Of a stretch of 64,000 nucleotides of DNA, positions 33,279 to 41,538 are shown one piece after another (within the stretch, counting starts at the first letter, position 1; every line of letters starts with the position of its first letter). Below the pieces are notes generated by a model. The model was given only the letters and a program-made list of their open reading frames with translations, searched no databases and was not told the origin of the DNA. The stretch covers positions 1-64,000 of the forward strand of contig CAZPVX010000002.1 of the NCBI GenBank assembly GCA_964590135.1, read 5' to 3'. The DNA comes from JBDHWI01 sp964590135 (GTDB lineage: Bacteria; Chloroflexota; Anaerolineae; J036; Brachytrichaceae). The position numbers were made by a program, and so were the translations under genes.

Positions 33279-34512
33279 TGCGGATACGACCGACAAACTT
33301 GCGCTATTGAGCAGCCAGATGGCGCTGGAGCCGGATGCAGACGCCGGCCACGTGGCCATTGCCAGCCCCAACGCGCCGGCGCCGTGCGGGCATTCGCCGG
33401 CGGAGCTAAAGCGCCTCTTTGGCGCTGACCCGCACAACGAATCCGTTTCGCTCACCGATGCAAAGAAGAATTCGCTCGGCATCAGCGAGGCGGTGATGCC
33501 TGGCGGCAGGCGCATCAAGCTGCTCAAGACGCTGCTCACGTCGGCCTGCGAGCGCAACTGCCACTACTGTCCTTTCCGCGCCGGCCGCAACTTCCAGCGC
33601 GCCACCTTCAAGCCAGACGAGATGGCGAAGGCGTTCAATGAGTTAAACCAGCGCCACATTGCCGAAGGCTTCTTCCTCAGCAGCGGCATCATCGGCGGCG
33701 GGGTGAAGACGCAGGACAGGCTGATCGACACGGCTGAGATTCTACGCCGCAAGCTGAACTATCGCGGCTACCTGCACTTGAAGATGATGCCCGGCAGCGA
33801 GCGCGACCAGTTAATCCACGCGATGACGCTGAGCGACCGTATCTCGATCAATCTGGAAGCACCGAACCAGAATCGCCTGGCGCATCTTGCGCCAAAGAAG
33901 ATCTTCTTCGAGGAGTTACTGCAGCCGCTGCAGTGGGCCGCCGAGATCAAGAAGACCCTGCCCCCGCCCCGCTCCGGCAAATGGCCATCGCTCGTCACGC
34001 AATTCGTCGTTGGCGCCGCCGGCGAAAGCGACGTGGAAATTTTGCAGACCACGGCGTATCTGACGAAGGAGTTGGGCTTGCAGCGCGCGTATTTCTCGGC
34101 ATTTCACCCGGTGTATGACACGCCGCTGGAAAACCACGCGCCAGAAAATCCCTGGCGCGAACATCGGTTGTATCAGGCGTCATTTTTGCTGCGCGATTAC
34201 GGCTTCGAGTTTGAAGATTTGCCATTTACGCAAGCCGGCCACCTGCCGCTGGACATCGATCCGAAGCTGGGCTGGGCAAGGCAAAACTTGCAGCACGCGC
34301 CGATCGAAGTGAACCACGCCGACAAGCGCGATCTGCTGAAGATTCCGGGCATTGGGCCGGCCACCGCCGACGCCATTCTGCAAGCCCGCCGCACCCACAC
34401 CCTGCGCGAGCCGAAGCAGTTGGCGAAGCTTGGCATCGCCGCCGCACGCGCATTGCCCTTCGTGCTGCTGGATGACCGGCGGCCGGCGGTGCAGCTGCCG
34501 CTATTTGGTTGA
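33271..34512 (+). CDS. Putative DNA modification/repair radical SAM protein with C-terminal helix-hairpin-helix
   Basis: A 413-residue radical-SAM enzyme. The [4Fe-4S] motif is C93-x3-C97-x2-C100 (ACERNCHYC), the SAM-binding region follows, and the C-terminus carries a helix-hairpin-helix DNA-binding motif (LLKIPGIGPATADAILQA). This matches the family named putative DNA modification/repair radical SAM protein (TIGR03916). The chemistry is unknown. Two LexA boxes and a promoter lie on and before the start codon, giving independent support for a DNA-damage role. Its last 12 bases overlap the convergent cation transporter gene. The TIGR03915-type partner often found beside it is not seen here. 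Confidence 0.88.
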   Translation: MCSADTTDKLALLSSQMALEPDADAGHVAIASPNAPAPCGHSPAELKRLFGADPHNESVSLTDAKKNSLGISEAVMPGGRRIKLLKTLLTSACERNCHYCPFRAGRNFQRATFKPDEMAKAFNELNQRHIAEGFFLSSGIIGGGVKTQDRLIDTAEILRRKLNYRGYLHLKMMPGSERDQLIHAMTLSDRISINLEAPNQNRLAHLAPKKIFFEELLQPLQWAAEIKKTLPPPRSGKWPSLVTQFVVGAAGESDVEILQTTAYLTKELGLQRAYFSAFHPVYDTPLENHAPENPWREHRLYQASFLLRDYGFEFEDLPFTQAGHLPLDIDPKLGWARQNLQHAPIEVNHADKRDLLKIPGIGPATADAILQARRTHTLREPKQLAKLGIAAARALPFVLLDDRRPAVQLPLFG

Positions 34513-35622
34513 GTGAAGCGCTGACCCATGCCCGCAGGGATGCAGGTGCAATGTCACCGTCGCCAGTTGCGGCAGGTGCTCGTGCAATTCGCGCTCCACA
34601 GCATCGGCCACACCATGACTCTCAGTCACACTCAGGTCCTCATCCACCACCATCACAACCTCGGCTTGCAGGCGATGCCCGACCCACCGCGCCTGCACGC
34701 GCTCCGTGCGTTGCACGCCGGCCACATGGCCCGCAGCATGTTCAATCTCGTCAACAATCTTCGGATCCACTGCATCCATCAGGCGATACCAGATGCGCAA
34801 CGCAGCATCCCTGGTAATGAATAAAATAGCGACGCCAATGAGGAGGCCGATGATCGGGTCGAGGATTGGCAGGCCGATCAGTGTGCCGCCCACTGCGGCC
34901 AGCACTGCCAATGAGGTGAGGCCGTCGGTGCGGGCGTGCAGGCCGTCGGCCACCATCGCGTCCGAACCAATGCGCTGGCCGGTGCGAATTTGCAGCACAG
35001 CCACTGCTTCATTGCCCAGAAAGCCAATGATGGCTGCCGCTGCCACCCAGGGGATGTTTTGCATCGGCTGGGGATCCAGCAGCTTTTGGAACGATTCCCA
35101 AAAGATGATCGCCGCGCTGATTGCGATGGAAAGGACGATGATGATGCCGGCGACATCTTCGGCTTTGCCATAGCCATAGGTGTAGCGGCGCGTGGCGGCG
35201 CGGCGGGCCAGATAAAACGCGATCAACAGCGGGATCGAGTTCAGCGTATCGCCCAGATTGTGGGCCGTATCCGCGAACAGGGCCACGCTTCCGCTCAGCG
35301 CCACGATGATGATCTGAAGGATTGCCGTGGCGCCCAGCGCCACCAGCGCGAGCCACACGGTGCGGATGCCTTCTTCGGTCGCCAGCGCCGGGTCAGATGC
35401 CTTCAGGCCGGCGTCGGCGGCGTGGCCGTGCCAGTGAAAAATGGTCGCGAAAAGGTTGAACACACCTTTGCCATGCGAATGCCCATGTTCATGATCGTGA
35501 TGGTCATGATCGTGTGCATGATCGTGTTTCTCCTGGCCTTCGCGGTGCGCGTGGTCATGCTGATGTCCGTCTTGCTGCGGGTCACTGTTCCGCGTGGTTG
35601 CGGTTGCTGAAGAATCCTGCAT
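34501..35622 (-). CDS. Cation diffusion facilitator (CzcD/ZitB-like) zinc exporter
   Basis: A 373-residue CDF protein: a His/Asp-rich cytosolic N-terminus (about 20-70, repeated DHDHHDHEHGH-like clusters), six membrane segments, metal sites HNLGD in the second and HARTD in the fifth segment, and a C-terminal CDF domain (from VDEIEHAAG). These proteins exchange zinc, cadmium or cobalt for protons. It is divergent from the Fur-family gene and part of a zinc cluster to 39.9 kb, so zinc efflux is likely. RBS GGAG precedes ATG 35622. Confidence 0.9.
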   Translation of the reverse strand: MQDSSATATTRNSDPQQDGHQHDHAHREGQEKHDHAHDHDHHDHEHGHSHGKGVFNLFATIFHWHGHAADAGLKASDPALATEEGIRTVWLALVALGATAILQIIIVALSGSVALFADTAHNLGDTLNSIPLLIAFYLARRAATRRYTYGYGKAEDVAGIIIVLSIAISAAIIFWESFQKLLDPQPMQNIPWVAAAAIIGFLGNEAVAVLQIRTGQRIGSDAMVADGLHARTDGLTSLAVLAAVGGTLIGLPILDPIIGLLIGVAILFITRDAALRIWYRLMDAVDPKIVDEIEHAAGHVAGVQRTERVQARWVGHRLQAEVVMVVDEDLSVTESHGVADAVERELHEHLPQLATVTLHLHPCGHGSALHSTK

Positions 35623-35770
35623 AGCTCACTCCAGGCGGTATATTTGTGTTTATCTTAACGACTGCAAGGCGTACAGACGCTTGTTGCAAAAATTGGCAGC
35701 AATGCTGAATGCATATTCGCAGGCGGGTTGCTATGATTGATCTGACGTGCTTCTCACGCCACCCAATGTC

Positions 35771-36256
35771 ATGGCGCATGAAAATATTGAGTACGAAACG
35801 ATATTGCATCGGGCCGGCTACCGGGTCACTCGGCAACGGCTGACCATTCTGGATGCAGTCTGTGAAGGCAAGGGCCACACGACGCTGAAGGAGATTTATA
35901 CGCGTGTTCGTGTCGTGGACAAGTCGATCAACCAGTCATCCCTGTATCGCGCGCTCAAGCTGTTTGTGGATCTGGGTCTGGTGGTTTCGGCCACCTTTGA
36001 CGACGGCGAGACGTATTACGAGATCGCCAAACCGCAACGCCATCACCACTTGATTTGTCGCAACTGCGGCATGCACCAGGAGATCGGGCACGATGTGGTG
36101 CAGGTGATGTTCCACCTTTTGTCGCGAGAGTATGGCTTTCAGGCGAAGATGGACCATCTGGTGATTCATGGTCTATGCCGGGAATGTGCCAGGGCCGGCA
36201 AGGCTTCCGCGCAAGCGCCGCTGAACGATTCTGAGCAATCCGAGAGCGGCAGGTAG
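35771..36256 (+). CDS. Fur-family transcriptional regulator, probably Zur
   Basis: A 161-residue Fur protein: winged-helix domain (YRVTRQRLTILDAVCEG, SSLYRALKLFVDLGLV), then the dimerisation domain with HHHLICRNCG and GLCRECA, the two CxxC motifs of the structural zinc site. ATG 35771 (MAHENIEYE) was chosen over the in-frame 35747. It is flanked by a CDF exporter and by CobW and ZnuABC-type genes, so a zinc-sensing Zur is the best guess over Fur or PerR. The C-terminal tail after residue 140 is Ala/Ser-rich and unconserved-looking. Confidence 0.86.
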   Translation: MAHENIEYETILHRAGYRVTRQRLTILDAVCEGKGHTTLKEIYTRVRVVDKSINQSSLYRALKLFVDLGLVVSATFDDGETYYEIAKPQRHHHLICRNCGMHQEIGHDVVQVMFHLLSREYGFQAKMDHLVIHGLCRECARAGKASAQAPLNDSEQSESGR

Positions 36257-36295
36257 CATTCAGCAGTCGCGCACGGGAAATCGGCGGCAAAAGCG

Positions 36296-37372
36296 CTATT
36301 TGTTTTCGAACTGCTTCGGCCAATTGCGCCGCACCCAGTTCAAGGCGTGTTGCAGCGGGTCAGCGCCGGCGCGCGCCACCTCACTCGCGCGGCAGGCATC
36401 GAACAGCGCCTGCAACATCGCCGCATCCACCCCGCCGGCGCTGCCAATCATCACCAGTTGCGTGCGCGGTGTCTGGCCGCCCCACTTCGCGCCGAGTGAG
36501 AGCGTGGCGCGCCGGCCCACCACATGCATGACTGCCCTGCGCTCCGGCGCTTCCTTCAAAAACACCAGACCCTTCGCGCGGAAGATCGTCGCCGGCAGCG
36601 CATCGACTGCATCACACAGCGCTTCATACACCATCGGCTCGTCGGTCGCGTATCCCCACATGTTGAAGACAAGCGTGTGACCGTGATGGTGATCGTGGTG
36701 ATCGTCGCCGACTTCATGCGTATGCACCTCGCGCACATCACGCGCGGCCAGTTTTTCGATGGCGAAGTCGCCGACGCCGAGCAGCAACTCCAGCGGCACA
36801 TTCGCCTGCGTCGTTTCCATGATTCTGGCGCGCGGCGTAACCTCGTAGATCCATGCCTTCACTTCGTCGCGTTGCGCCGGCGTGACCAGATCGACCTTGT
36901 TCAGCACCACGATGTCGGCGGCGCTGACCTGATCGACGGCCAGCATGTTCTGCTCGCCCTGCAAGTCACGAATCTGCTCGGCATCGACGACGGTGATGAT
37001 GCTATCGACCTTCACGTATTGGCGCAGCGCCGGCATCAAAAACGTCTGCGCCACCTGAATTGGATCAGACACCCCGCTCGTCTCGATCACCATGTATTCC
37101 GGCGGGTTGTCGCGCTGAATCAAGCGGAACACCGCATTGAGCAAGTCATCGCGAATCGAGCAGCAGATGCAGCCGTTGCTCAGGCTGACCGTCTCGCCTT
37201 CCACGCCGACAATCAACTCGGCGTCGATGTTGACCGCGCCGAAGTCATTGACCAGCACCGCAATCTTGAGGCCATGCCGGCCATTGAGGATGCGGTTGAG
37301 CAGAGTGGTCTTGCCGGCACCCAGAAAGCCGGTGATGATGGTGATCGGCAGCGCCGAGATTGACTTTGACAT
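36296..37372 (-). CDS. CobW/COG0523-family GTPase (zinc metallochaperone-like)
   Basis: A 358-residue G3E GTPase: Walker A GFLGAGKTT (15-23), the metal-binding CxCC motif GCICC (67-71), NKVD for guanine, a His-rich loop DDHHDHHHGH and the C-terminal CobW_C domain. COG0523 proteins insert or deliver metals; members next to Zur and Znu genes are zinc chaperones used under zinc limitation. Here it is immediately after ZnuB on the same strand (36 bases), so zinc is the likely metal. ATG 37372 precedes SKSISALPITIITG. Confidence 0.9.
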   Translation of the reverse strand: MSKSISALPITIITGFLGAGKTTLLNRILNGRHGLKIAVLVNDFGAVNIDAELIVGVEGETVSLSNGCICCSIRDDLLNAVFRLIQRDNPPEYMVIETSGVSDPIQVAQTFLMPALRQYVKVDSIITVVDAEQIRDLQGEQNMLAVDQVSAADIVVLNKVDLVTPAQRDEVKAWIYEVTPRARIMETTQANVPLELLLGVGDFAIEKLAARDVREVHTHEVGDDHHDHHHGHTLVFNMWGYATDEPMVYEALCDAVDALPATIFRAKGLVFLKEAPERRAVMHVVGRRATLSLGAKWGGQTPRTQLVMIGSAGGVDAAMLQALFDACRASEVARAGADPLQHALNWVRRNWPKQFENK

Positions 37373-37408
37373 GTTGGATTTTCGATTGCGGGATCGGTGA
37401 TTTATAGG

Positions 37409-38248
37409 CTACGCAACCCATGCGTGCCTTCGCTCGCGGATGGCGCGCAGCAGCCATGCAGCCAGAAAACACGCGATGCACGCCAGCACGATCGATGCGC
37501 CGGATGCCACATCGAAGCGATACGAGACAAGCAGGCCGGCGAGCGACGACAGCACCGCGATGCCGCACGCCAGCAGCATCATGCGCGACAGGCGATTGGT
37601 GAGCAGCGACGCCGCTGCCGCCGGCACCACCAACAGCGCGCTGGTCAGCACCACGCCGACCGCCTGAATCGCACCGACGACCGCCAGCGCCATCAGCACC
37701 AGCAGGAAATAGCGCAACCGATCGGCTTTCAGACCAATCACTTCAGCATACGTCATGTCGAACGATGTCAGTTCAAGTTCCTTGTGCAGAACAAACAGGC
37801 CGGCGCACACGATCACTGCAATCACCGCGATCACGAGCAACTGTGCATTCGTCACGCCGAGAATATAGCCGAACAGCATGTGCGTGAAATCGCGGAAGCT
37901 GCGCATCGTGCTCATCAGCAGAATGCCAAGCGCAAACATGCCAGTGAACAGGATGCCGATGGCCGTGTCTTCGCGCACTTCGCGCCGGCGCGAGAGCCAA
38001 CCGATGCCGAGCGCAGTCACTACACCGGCGATCACTGCGCCGGCCATCAGGTTCCATTGGTTGAGGTATGCAATCACCAGTCCCGGCAACACCGTATGCG
38101 ACAGCGCATCGCCGATGAACGCCATGCGCCGCAGCACGACATACACGCCGAGTGTGGCGCAGGTGATGCCGACCAGCATACTCGCCAGCGCAGCAGTCTG
38201 CATGAAGGGGTATTGAAACGGCTCGAGCAGCGCCTGTAGCAGGTTCAT
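37409..38248 (-). CDS. znuB: Zinc/manganese ABC transporter permease (ZnuB-like)
   Basis: A 279-residue ABC-3 family permease with about eight membrane segments. Family blocks: VLRRMAFIGDALSHTVLPG near the N-terminus, the EAA-like loop LTSFDMTYAEVIGLK and AIQAVGVVLTSALLVVPAAAA. It forms the membrane channel of a zinc or manganese uptake system. The start overlaps the ATPase stop by four bases (38245-38248). Confidence 0.88.
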   Translation of the reverse strand: MNLLQALLEPFQYPFMQTAALASMLVGITCATLGVYVVLRRMAFIGDALSHTVLPGLVIAYLNQWNLMAGAVIAGVVTALGIGWLSRRREVREDTAIGILFTGMFALGILLMSTMRSFRDFTHMLFGYILGVTNAQLLVIAVIAVIVCAGLFVLHKELELTSFDMTYAEVIGLKADRLRYFLLVLMALAVVGAIQAVGVVLTSALLVVPAAAASLLTNRLSRMMLLACGIAVLSSLAGLLVSYRFDVASGASIVLACIACFLAAWLLRAIRERRHAWVA

Positions 38249-38976
38249 GGATGTGCGTGATCAACTTGATCGAACTGATCGACCCGCCGGCCATCGACCA
38301 GATACAACACGTCATCGAACTCGGCATGCAGCCGCTCGATGTCGTGCGTGGCGATGATGGCAGTCCTGCCGGCGCGCTGCAATTCGTTCAGCGTGTTCGA
38401 CACGATCTCGCGCGTGGCGGCGTCGACTGCATTCAGTGGCTCATCGAGCAGAAGCAAGTCGGCATCCTGTGCCAGCGCGCGCGCCAGCAACGCACGCTGC
38501 TGCTGCCCGCCAGACAGATCGCCGATCTGGCGCTCGCGCAACGCGCTCAGCCCGATGCGGTCGATGGCCTCATCGGCGCTGCGCCAATCCTCTTTGGAAG
38601 GCCGCTTGAGCCAGCCAAGATGCACATAGCGACCGGTTAGCGTCAGCCGGCGCAACGTGATGGGAAAGCGCCAGTCGATCTCGCCGCGCTGCGCAAGATA
38701 AGCCACGCGCTGACGCATAGCACCGACCGGATGACCGAAGACCCGAATCGAACCCGATGCAATCGGCAGCAGGCCGGCAACCGCCTTGAGCAAGGTCGAC
38801 TTGCCGGCGCCATTCGACCCAACCAGTGCTACGCGCATCCCGGGCATCACGCGCAGGCTCACGCTGCACAGCGCATACTTCTCGTCGCCGGCATAACGCG
38901 CTGCCACATCGCACGCATCAAGGGCCGGCGCGTTTGGCACAGCGACGAGGGAAGTTTTGCCGGCGTAGGGAAACAT
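38245..38976 (-). CDS. znuC: Zinc/manganese ABC transporter ATP-binding protein (ZnuC-like)
   Basis: A 243-residue ABC ATPase: Walker A GSNGAGKST, Q-loop LAQRGEIDW, signature LSGGQQQRALLARAL and Walker B LLLLDEPLNAVD. The Q-loop context (RGEIDWRFP) is typical of Mn/Zn importer ATPases. I chose ATG 38976 (MFPYAGK) over the TTG at 38988. Middle gene of the ZnuA-ZnuC-ZnuB order, cotranscribed with the CobW-family gene. Confidence 0.88.
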   Translation of the reverse strand: MFPYAGKTSLVAVPNAPALDACDVAARYAGDEKYALCSVSLRVMPGMRVALVGSNGAGKSTLLKAVAGLLPIASGSIRVFGHPVGAMRQRVAYLAQRGEIDWRFPITLRRLTLTGRYVHLGWLKRPSKEDWRSADEAIDRIGLSALRERQIGDLSGGQQQRALLARALAQDADLLLLDEPLNAVDAATREIVSNTLNELQRAGRTAIIATHDIERLHAEFDDVLYLVDGRRVDQFDQVDHAHP

Positions 38977-39018
38977 GGCGATTAGCAATTGGGAGTTTGC
39001 AGCAACGCGCTTCGCCAG

Positions 39019-39933
39019 TCACCTCAATGCATCGACGATCGCTCTTGCATTGTGACGCATGGCGTCGATGTAGGTTGCGCCAGCGCTGCCAGCAGACCCC
39101 AGCGCGTCAGTATACAGTTCAGGTCCGATGATGACGCCGGCTTCGCGCGCCACGCGCTCAACCAACCTCGGATTGGACTGACTTTCAAGGAAGATCGCCT
39201 TCACATGCCGCCGCTGGATGTCATTGACCAGCGCCGCAAAATCCTGCGCCGAAGGGTCGCCGGCCTCAGCGCTGGGCGAAGCCATCACACCGCCGGCAAT
39301 CTCAAAGCCATAGCGCTGCGCAAAGTAGCCCAGCGAGTCATGCGACGTGACAAGTGTTCGGCGCTCTTTGGGCAACTGATCAACGATGGCGGCAATCTCC
39401 TGGTCCAGCGCGGCGAGTTTCGCCAGATACGCGCCGGCGTTTTGCTGATATATCTTCGCATTGGACGGATCGGCTGTCACCAGCGCGTCTTGAATGGTTT
39501 TCACCATCTGCATGACATTTTGCGGGTTCTGCCAGATATGCGGGTCATGCTCGTCGCCGGCAGCGTCGAGCAGCGCAACCCCTTTTGACAACGGCACACG
39601 CGTTCCCCGTGAGCCAGATGCAACATAGAGGTTATCCAGCCAGCCTTCCAGGCCAACGCCATTCTCAAAAATAATCTGCGCGCCGGCCAGCTTCGCCATA
39701 TCCGATGGCAACGGCTCGAAGTCGTGCACGCCCGCATCCGCGCCAACCAGGACAGCAAGGTCCATCTTGTCGCCGGCGACGTTCTGCACAAGGTCTCCAA
39801 GCACCGAGAATGTGGCAACGACCTTTGGCTTGTCGATCACGGTGGACGGCGCATGCGTCACCGACGGGCTGCATGCAACCACAAATGCCATGCAAACCGC
39901 AAGGACAAGCTTTTTCATCACGCGTTTCTCCAT
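39019..39933 (-). CDS. znuA: Zinc ABC transporter substrate-binding lipoprotein (ZnuA-like)
   Basis: A metal-binding lipoprotein of the cluster A-I family. The N-terminus is a signal peptide with the lipobox FVVAC, so Cys is lipidated. Metal ligands: His in DAGVHDFEP, His in DEHDPHIWQNPQ, His in TSHDSLGYFA and Asp/Glu near the end. The family's zinc members often have a long His-rich loop after the first His; here there is only the short DEHDPH, so manganese cannot be excluded. Start 39933 has AGGAAG six bases upstream; ATG 39918 is a possible alternative. Zinc use is inferred from the neighbouring genes. Confidence 0.88.
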   Translation of the reverse strand: MEKRVMKKLVLAVCMAFVVACSPSVTHAPSTVIDKPKVVATFSVLGDLVQNVAGDKMDLAVLVGADAGVHDFEPLPSDMAKLAGAQIIFENGVGLEGWLDNLYVASGSRGTRVPLSKGVALLDAAGDEHDPHIWQNPQNVMQMVKTIQDALVTADPSNAKIYQQNAGAYLAKLAALDQEIAAIVDQLPKERRTLVTSHDSLGYFAQRYGFEIAGGVMASPSAEAGDPSAQDFAALVNDIQRRHVKAIFLESQSNPRLVERVAREAGVIIGPELYTDALGSAGSAGATYIDAMRHNARAIVDALR

Positions 39934-40008
39934 CAACGTCTTCCTCACATATCCAATCTCCCACGAAAATCACTCCCTGTCATCGCACAGAGTATCATCA
40001 GGCCGCAC

Positions 40009-40950
40009 ATGAGTGAACTCCACATCGTCTTTGGCGCGTCCGGCGCGCTCGGTTCCGCCATCGTTCATCATCTCCACGCCGAAGGGCTGCCCATACGCGC
40101 TGTGTCGCGCGATGTCGAGCGCGCAGCTGATGTGCTGCCCGACGGCATCGACATCGTGCAATGCGACGCAATCGACGGCACCAACGTGATGGCCGCCGCG
40201 CACGAAGCGACCGTGATCTACAACTGCACCTATGTCGGCGACCAGATGAAGGCGGTCGCTGACAACTTATTGAACGCAGCGCGAGAGACCGGCGCGCTGC
40301 TGGTGAACCCAAGCAATGGGCTGGTGTATGGGCCATTGCAGCAGGTGCCGGCGAGCGAGGAGCATCCGCAGAAACCAACCGCGCGGCGCGGCATGATGCG
40401 CAAGGAGATCGACGACATGCTGCTGGAAGCGCATGACAAGGATGAGATTCGGGTCGTCATCCCGCGCCTCACGACATTCTATGGCGCGCATGTTGCCGGC
40501 ACGTTTGTCGCCAGCGTGTTCGATGCGGCCAGACTGGGGCGCAAAGCGATGTGGTTCAGCAGGCTCGACCAGCCGCACAGCTTGATCTACCTGCCAGATG
40601 CGGCAGCGGCGTGCGTGCTGCTGGCGATGAATGAGTCGACACACGGGCAGGCTTGGCATGTGCCGGGTGCCGGCCCGCTGACCGGCGGCGAATTCATCAC
40701 GAAGGTGTTCGAGGCGTTCGGCACACGCCCCCAGATGACAACGCGCGGCAAAACGTTCTTTCAACTCGCCGGCGTCGTCGCTCCACGCATCCTCGACATG
40801 GTCGAAGTCATCTATCAATTCGAACAACCTTTCGTTTTAGATGGCTCGAAGTTTGCAATTGCTTATCCTGATTTCGAATATACGCCACATGCAGTTGGCA
40901 TCAGCGATACGGCCGAGTGGCATCAAGCGAATTTCGACACGCGCGCCTAG
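40009..40950 (+). CDS. NAD(P)-dependent epimerase/dehydratase-like protein
   Basis: A 313-residue extended-SDR protein. The N-terminal cofactor loop is FGASGALGSAI (GxxGxxG), with SRDVE after strand 2 suggesting NADP. The usual YxxxK is not obvious: the position normally holding it reads SNGLVYGPL...ARRGMMRKE, so the catalytic Tyr may be that of VYG. Reaction unknown, perhaps an atypical reductase. A terminator lies about 100 bases after the stop. The gene diverges from znuA with 75 bases between them. Confidence 0.75.
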   Translation: MSELHIVFGASGALGSAIVHHLHAEGLPIRAVSRDVERAADVLPDGIDIVQCDAIDGTNVMAAAHEATVIYNCTYVGDQMKAVADNLLNAARETGALLVNPSNGLVYGPLQQVPASEEHPQKPTARRGMMRKEIDDMLLEAHDKDEIRVVIPRLTTFYGAHVAGTFVASVFDAARLGRKAMWFSRLDQPHSLIYLPDAAAACVLLAMNESTHGQAWHVPGAGPLTGGEFITKVFEAFGTRPQMTTRGKTFFQLAGVVAPRILDMVEVIYQFEQPFVLDGSKFAIAYPDFEYTPHAVGISDTAEWHQANFDTRA

Positions 40951-41049
40951 GACTTTAGGCCTAGTCGAACCATCCCTTTGGTGAATGTCCCGCCAGCAAG
41001 CTTTGAGTAAGATGGCGGCCGAGAGTAGTATCCTCTCCCCCTCTCCTCT

Positions 41050-41088
41050 GAAGGCTTCCGTGTGAGCAGCGGAAGCCTTCAATTTTTT
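41050..41088 (+). terminator. Rho-independent terminator
   Basis: Perfect 10-base arms GAAGGCTTCC (41050-41059) and GGAAGCCTTC (41071-41080) with an 11-base loop, followed by AATTTTTT. It ends the transcript of the epimerase-like gene. The 100 bases between the stop and the hairpin contain no gene. Confidence 0.9.
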
Positions 41089-41098
41089 CCGCGCGCAT

Positions 41099-41482
41099 CT
41101 ATAACATCGGCTCTTTGCGCATCACCAATTGCAGCGTCAGGCCCCAGGGGTCGCGCACAAAGGCCAGCTTGTCGCCGGCAGGTGTGGTGGCAACTTCACC
41201 CTCTGCCGTGCCGCCGGCGTCGATCCATCGCTTGCGCCATGCGTCGATGTCATCCACTAAAAAGGCAACGTGCAACGCAACGGGGTGCAGGGCCGCATAA
41301 TCCCCCACCCCCACCGGCTGCTCGTAGAACTCAAACATCATGTTGTTGTCCTTGTCAGCCAGGAAAGTCGTATAGGGTGGCTCGTGCATCTGGCGCAGCA
41401 CCTGCAGATCGAGGTTCTTTACATACCACGCAATGACCTTGCGCGCATCGGCGACGTTGATGGCAATATGTTCGAATCGCAT
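41099..41482 (-). CDS. VOC-family (glyoxalase/bleomycin-resistance fold) protein
   Basis: A 127-residue protein with two beta-alpha-beta-beta-beta modules of the vicinal oxygen chelate fold. Metal-ligand candidates are His5 (FEHIAIN), Glu in MMFEFYEQ, His in LHVAFLV and a Glu/Gln near DPWGLTLQLV. Members include glyoxalase I, dioxygenases and drug-binding proteins; this one cannot be assigned. It faces the terminator and diverges from the Gfo/Idh gene. Confidence 0.8.
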   Translation of the reverse strand: MRFEHIAINVADARKVIAWYVKNLDLQVLRQMHEPPYTTFLADKDNNMMFEFYEQPVGVGDYAALHPVALHVAFLVDDIDAWRKRWIDAGGTAEGEVATTPAGDKLAFVRDPWGLTLQLVMRKEPML

Positions 41483-41538
41483 ATTTCTCCTGATTGGTGC
41501 GCGTCAGTATACTCATGCTGACTTTACAAGGAGAAACC

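Noticed and set aside
35623..35770. Zur box between the CDF exporter and the Fur-family gene.
   Set aside because: No A/T-rich palindrome of the known Zur or Fur types is present; only imperfect dyads of low weight.
40951..41049. Possible small RNA ending at the strong terminator.
   Set aside because: No promoter or conserved fold is visible; the terminator is explained by the upstream epimerase-like gene.
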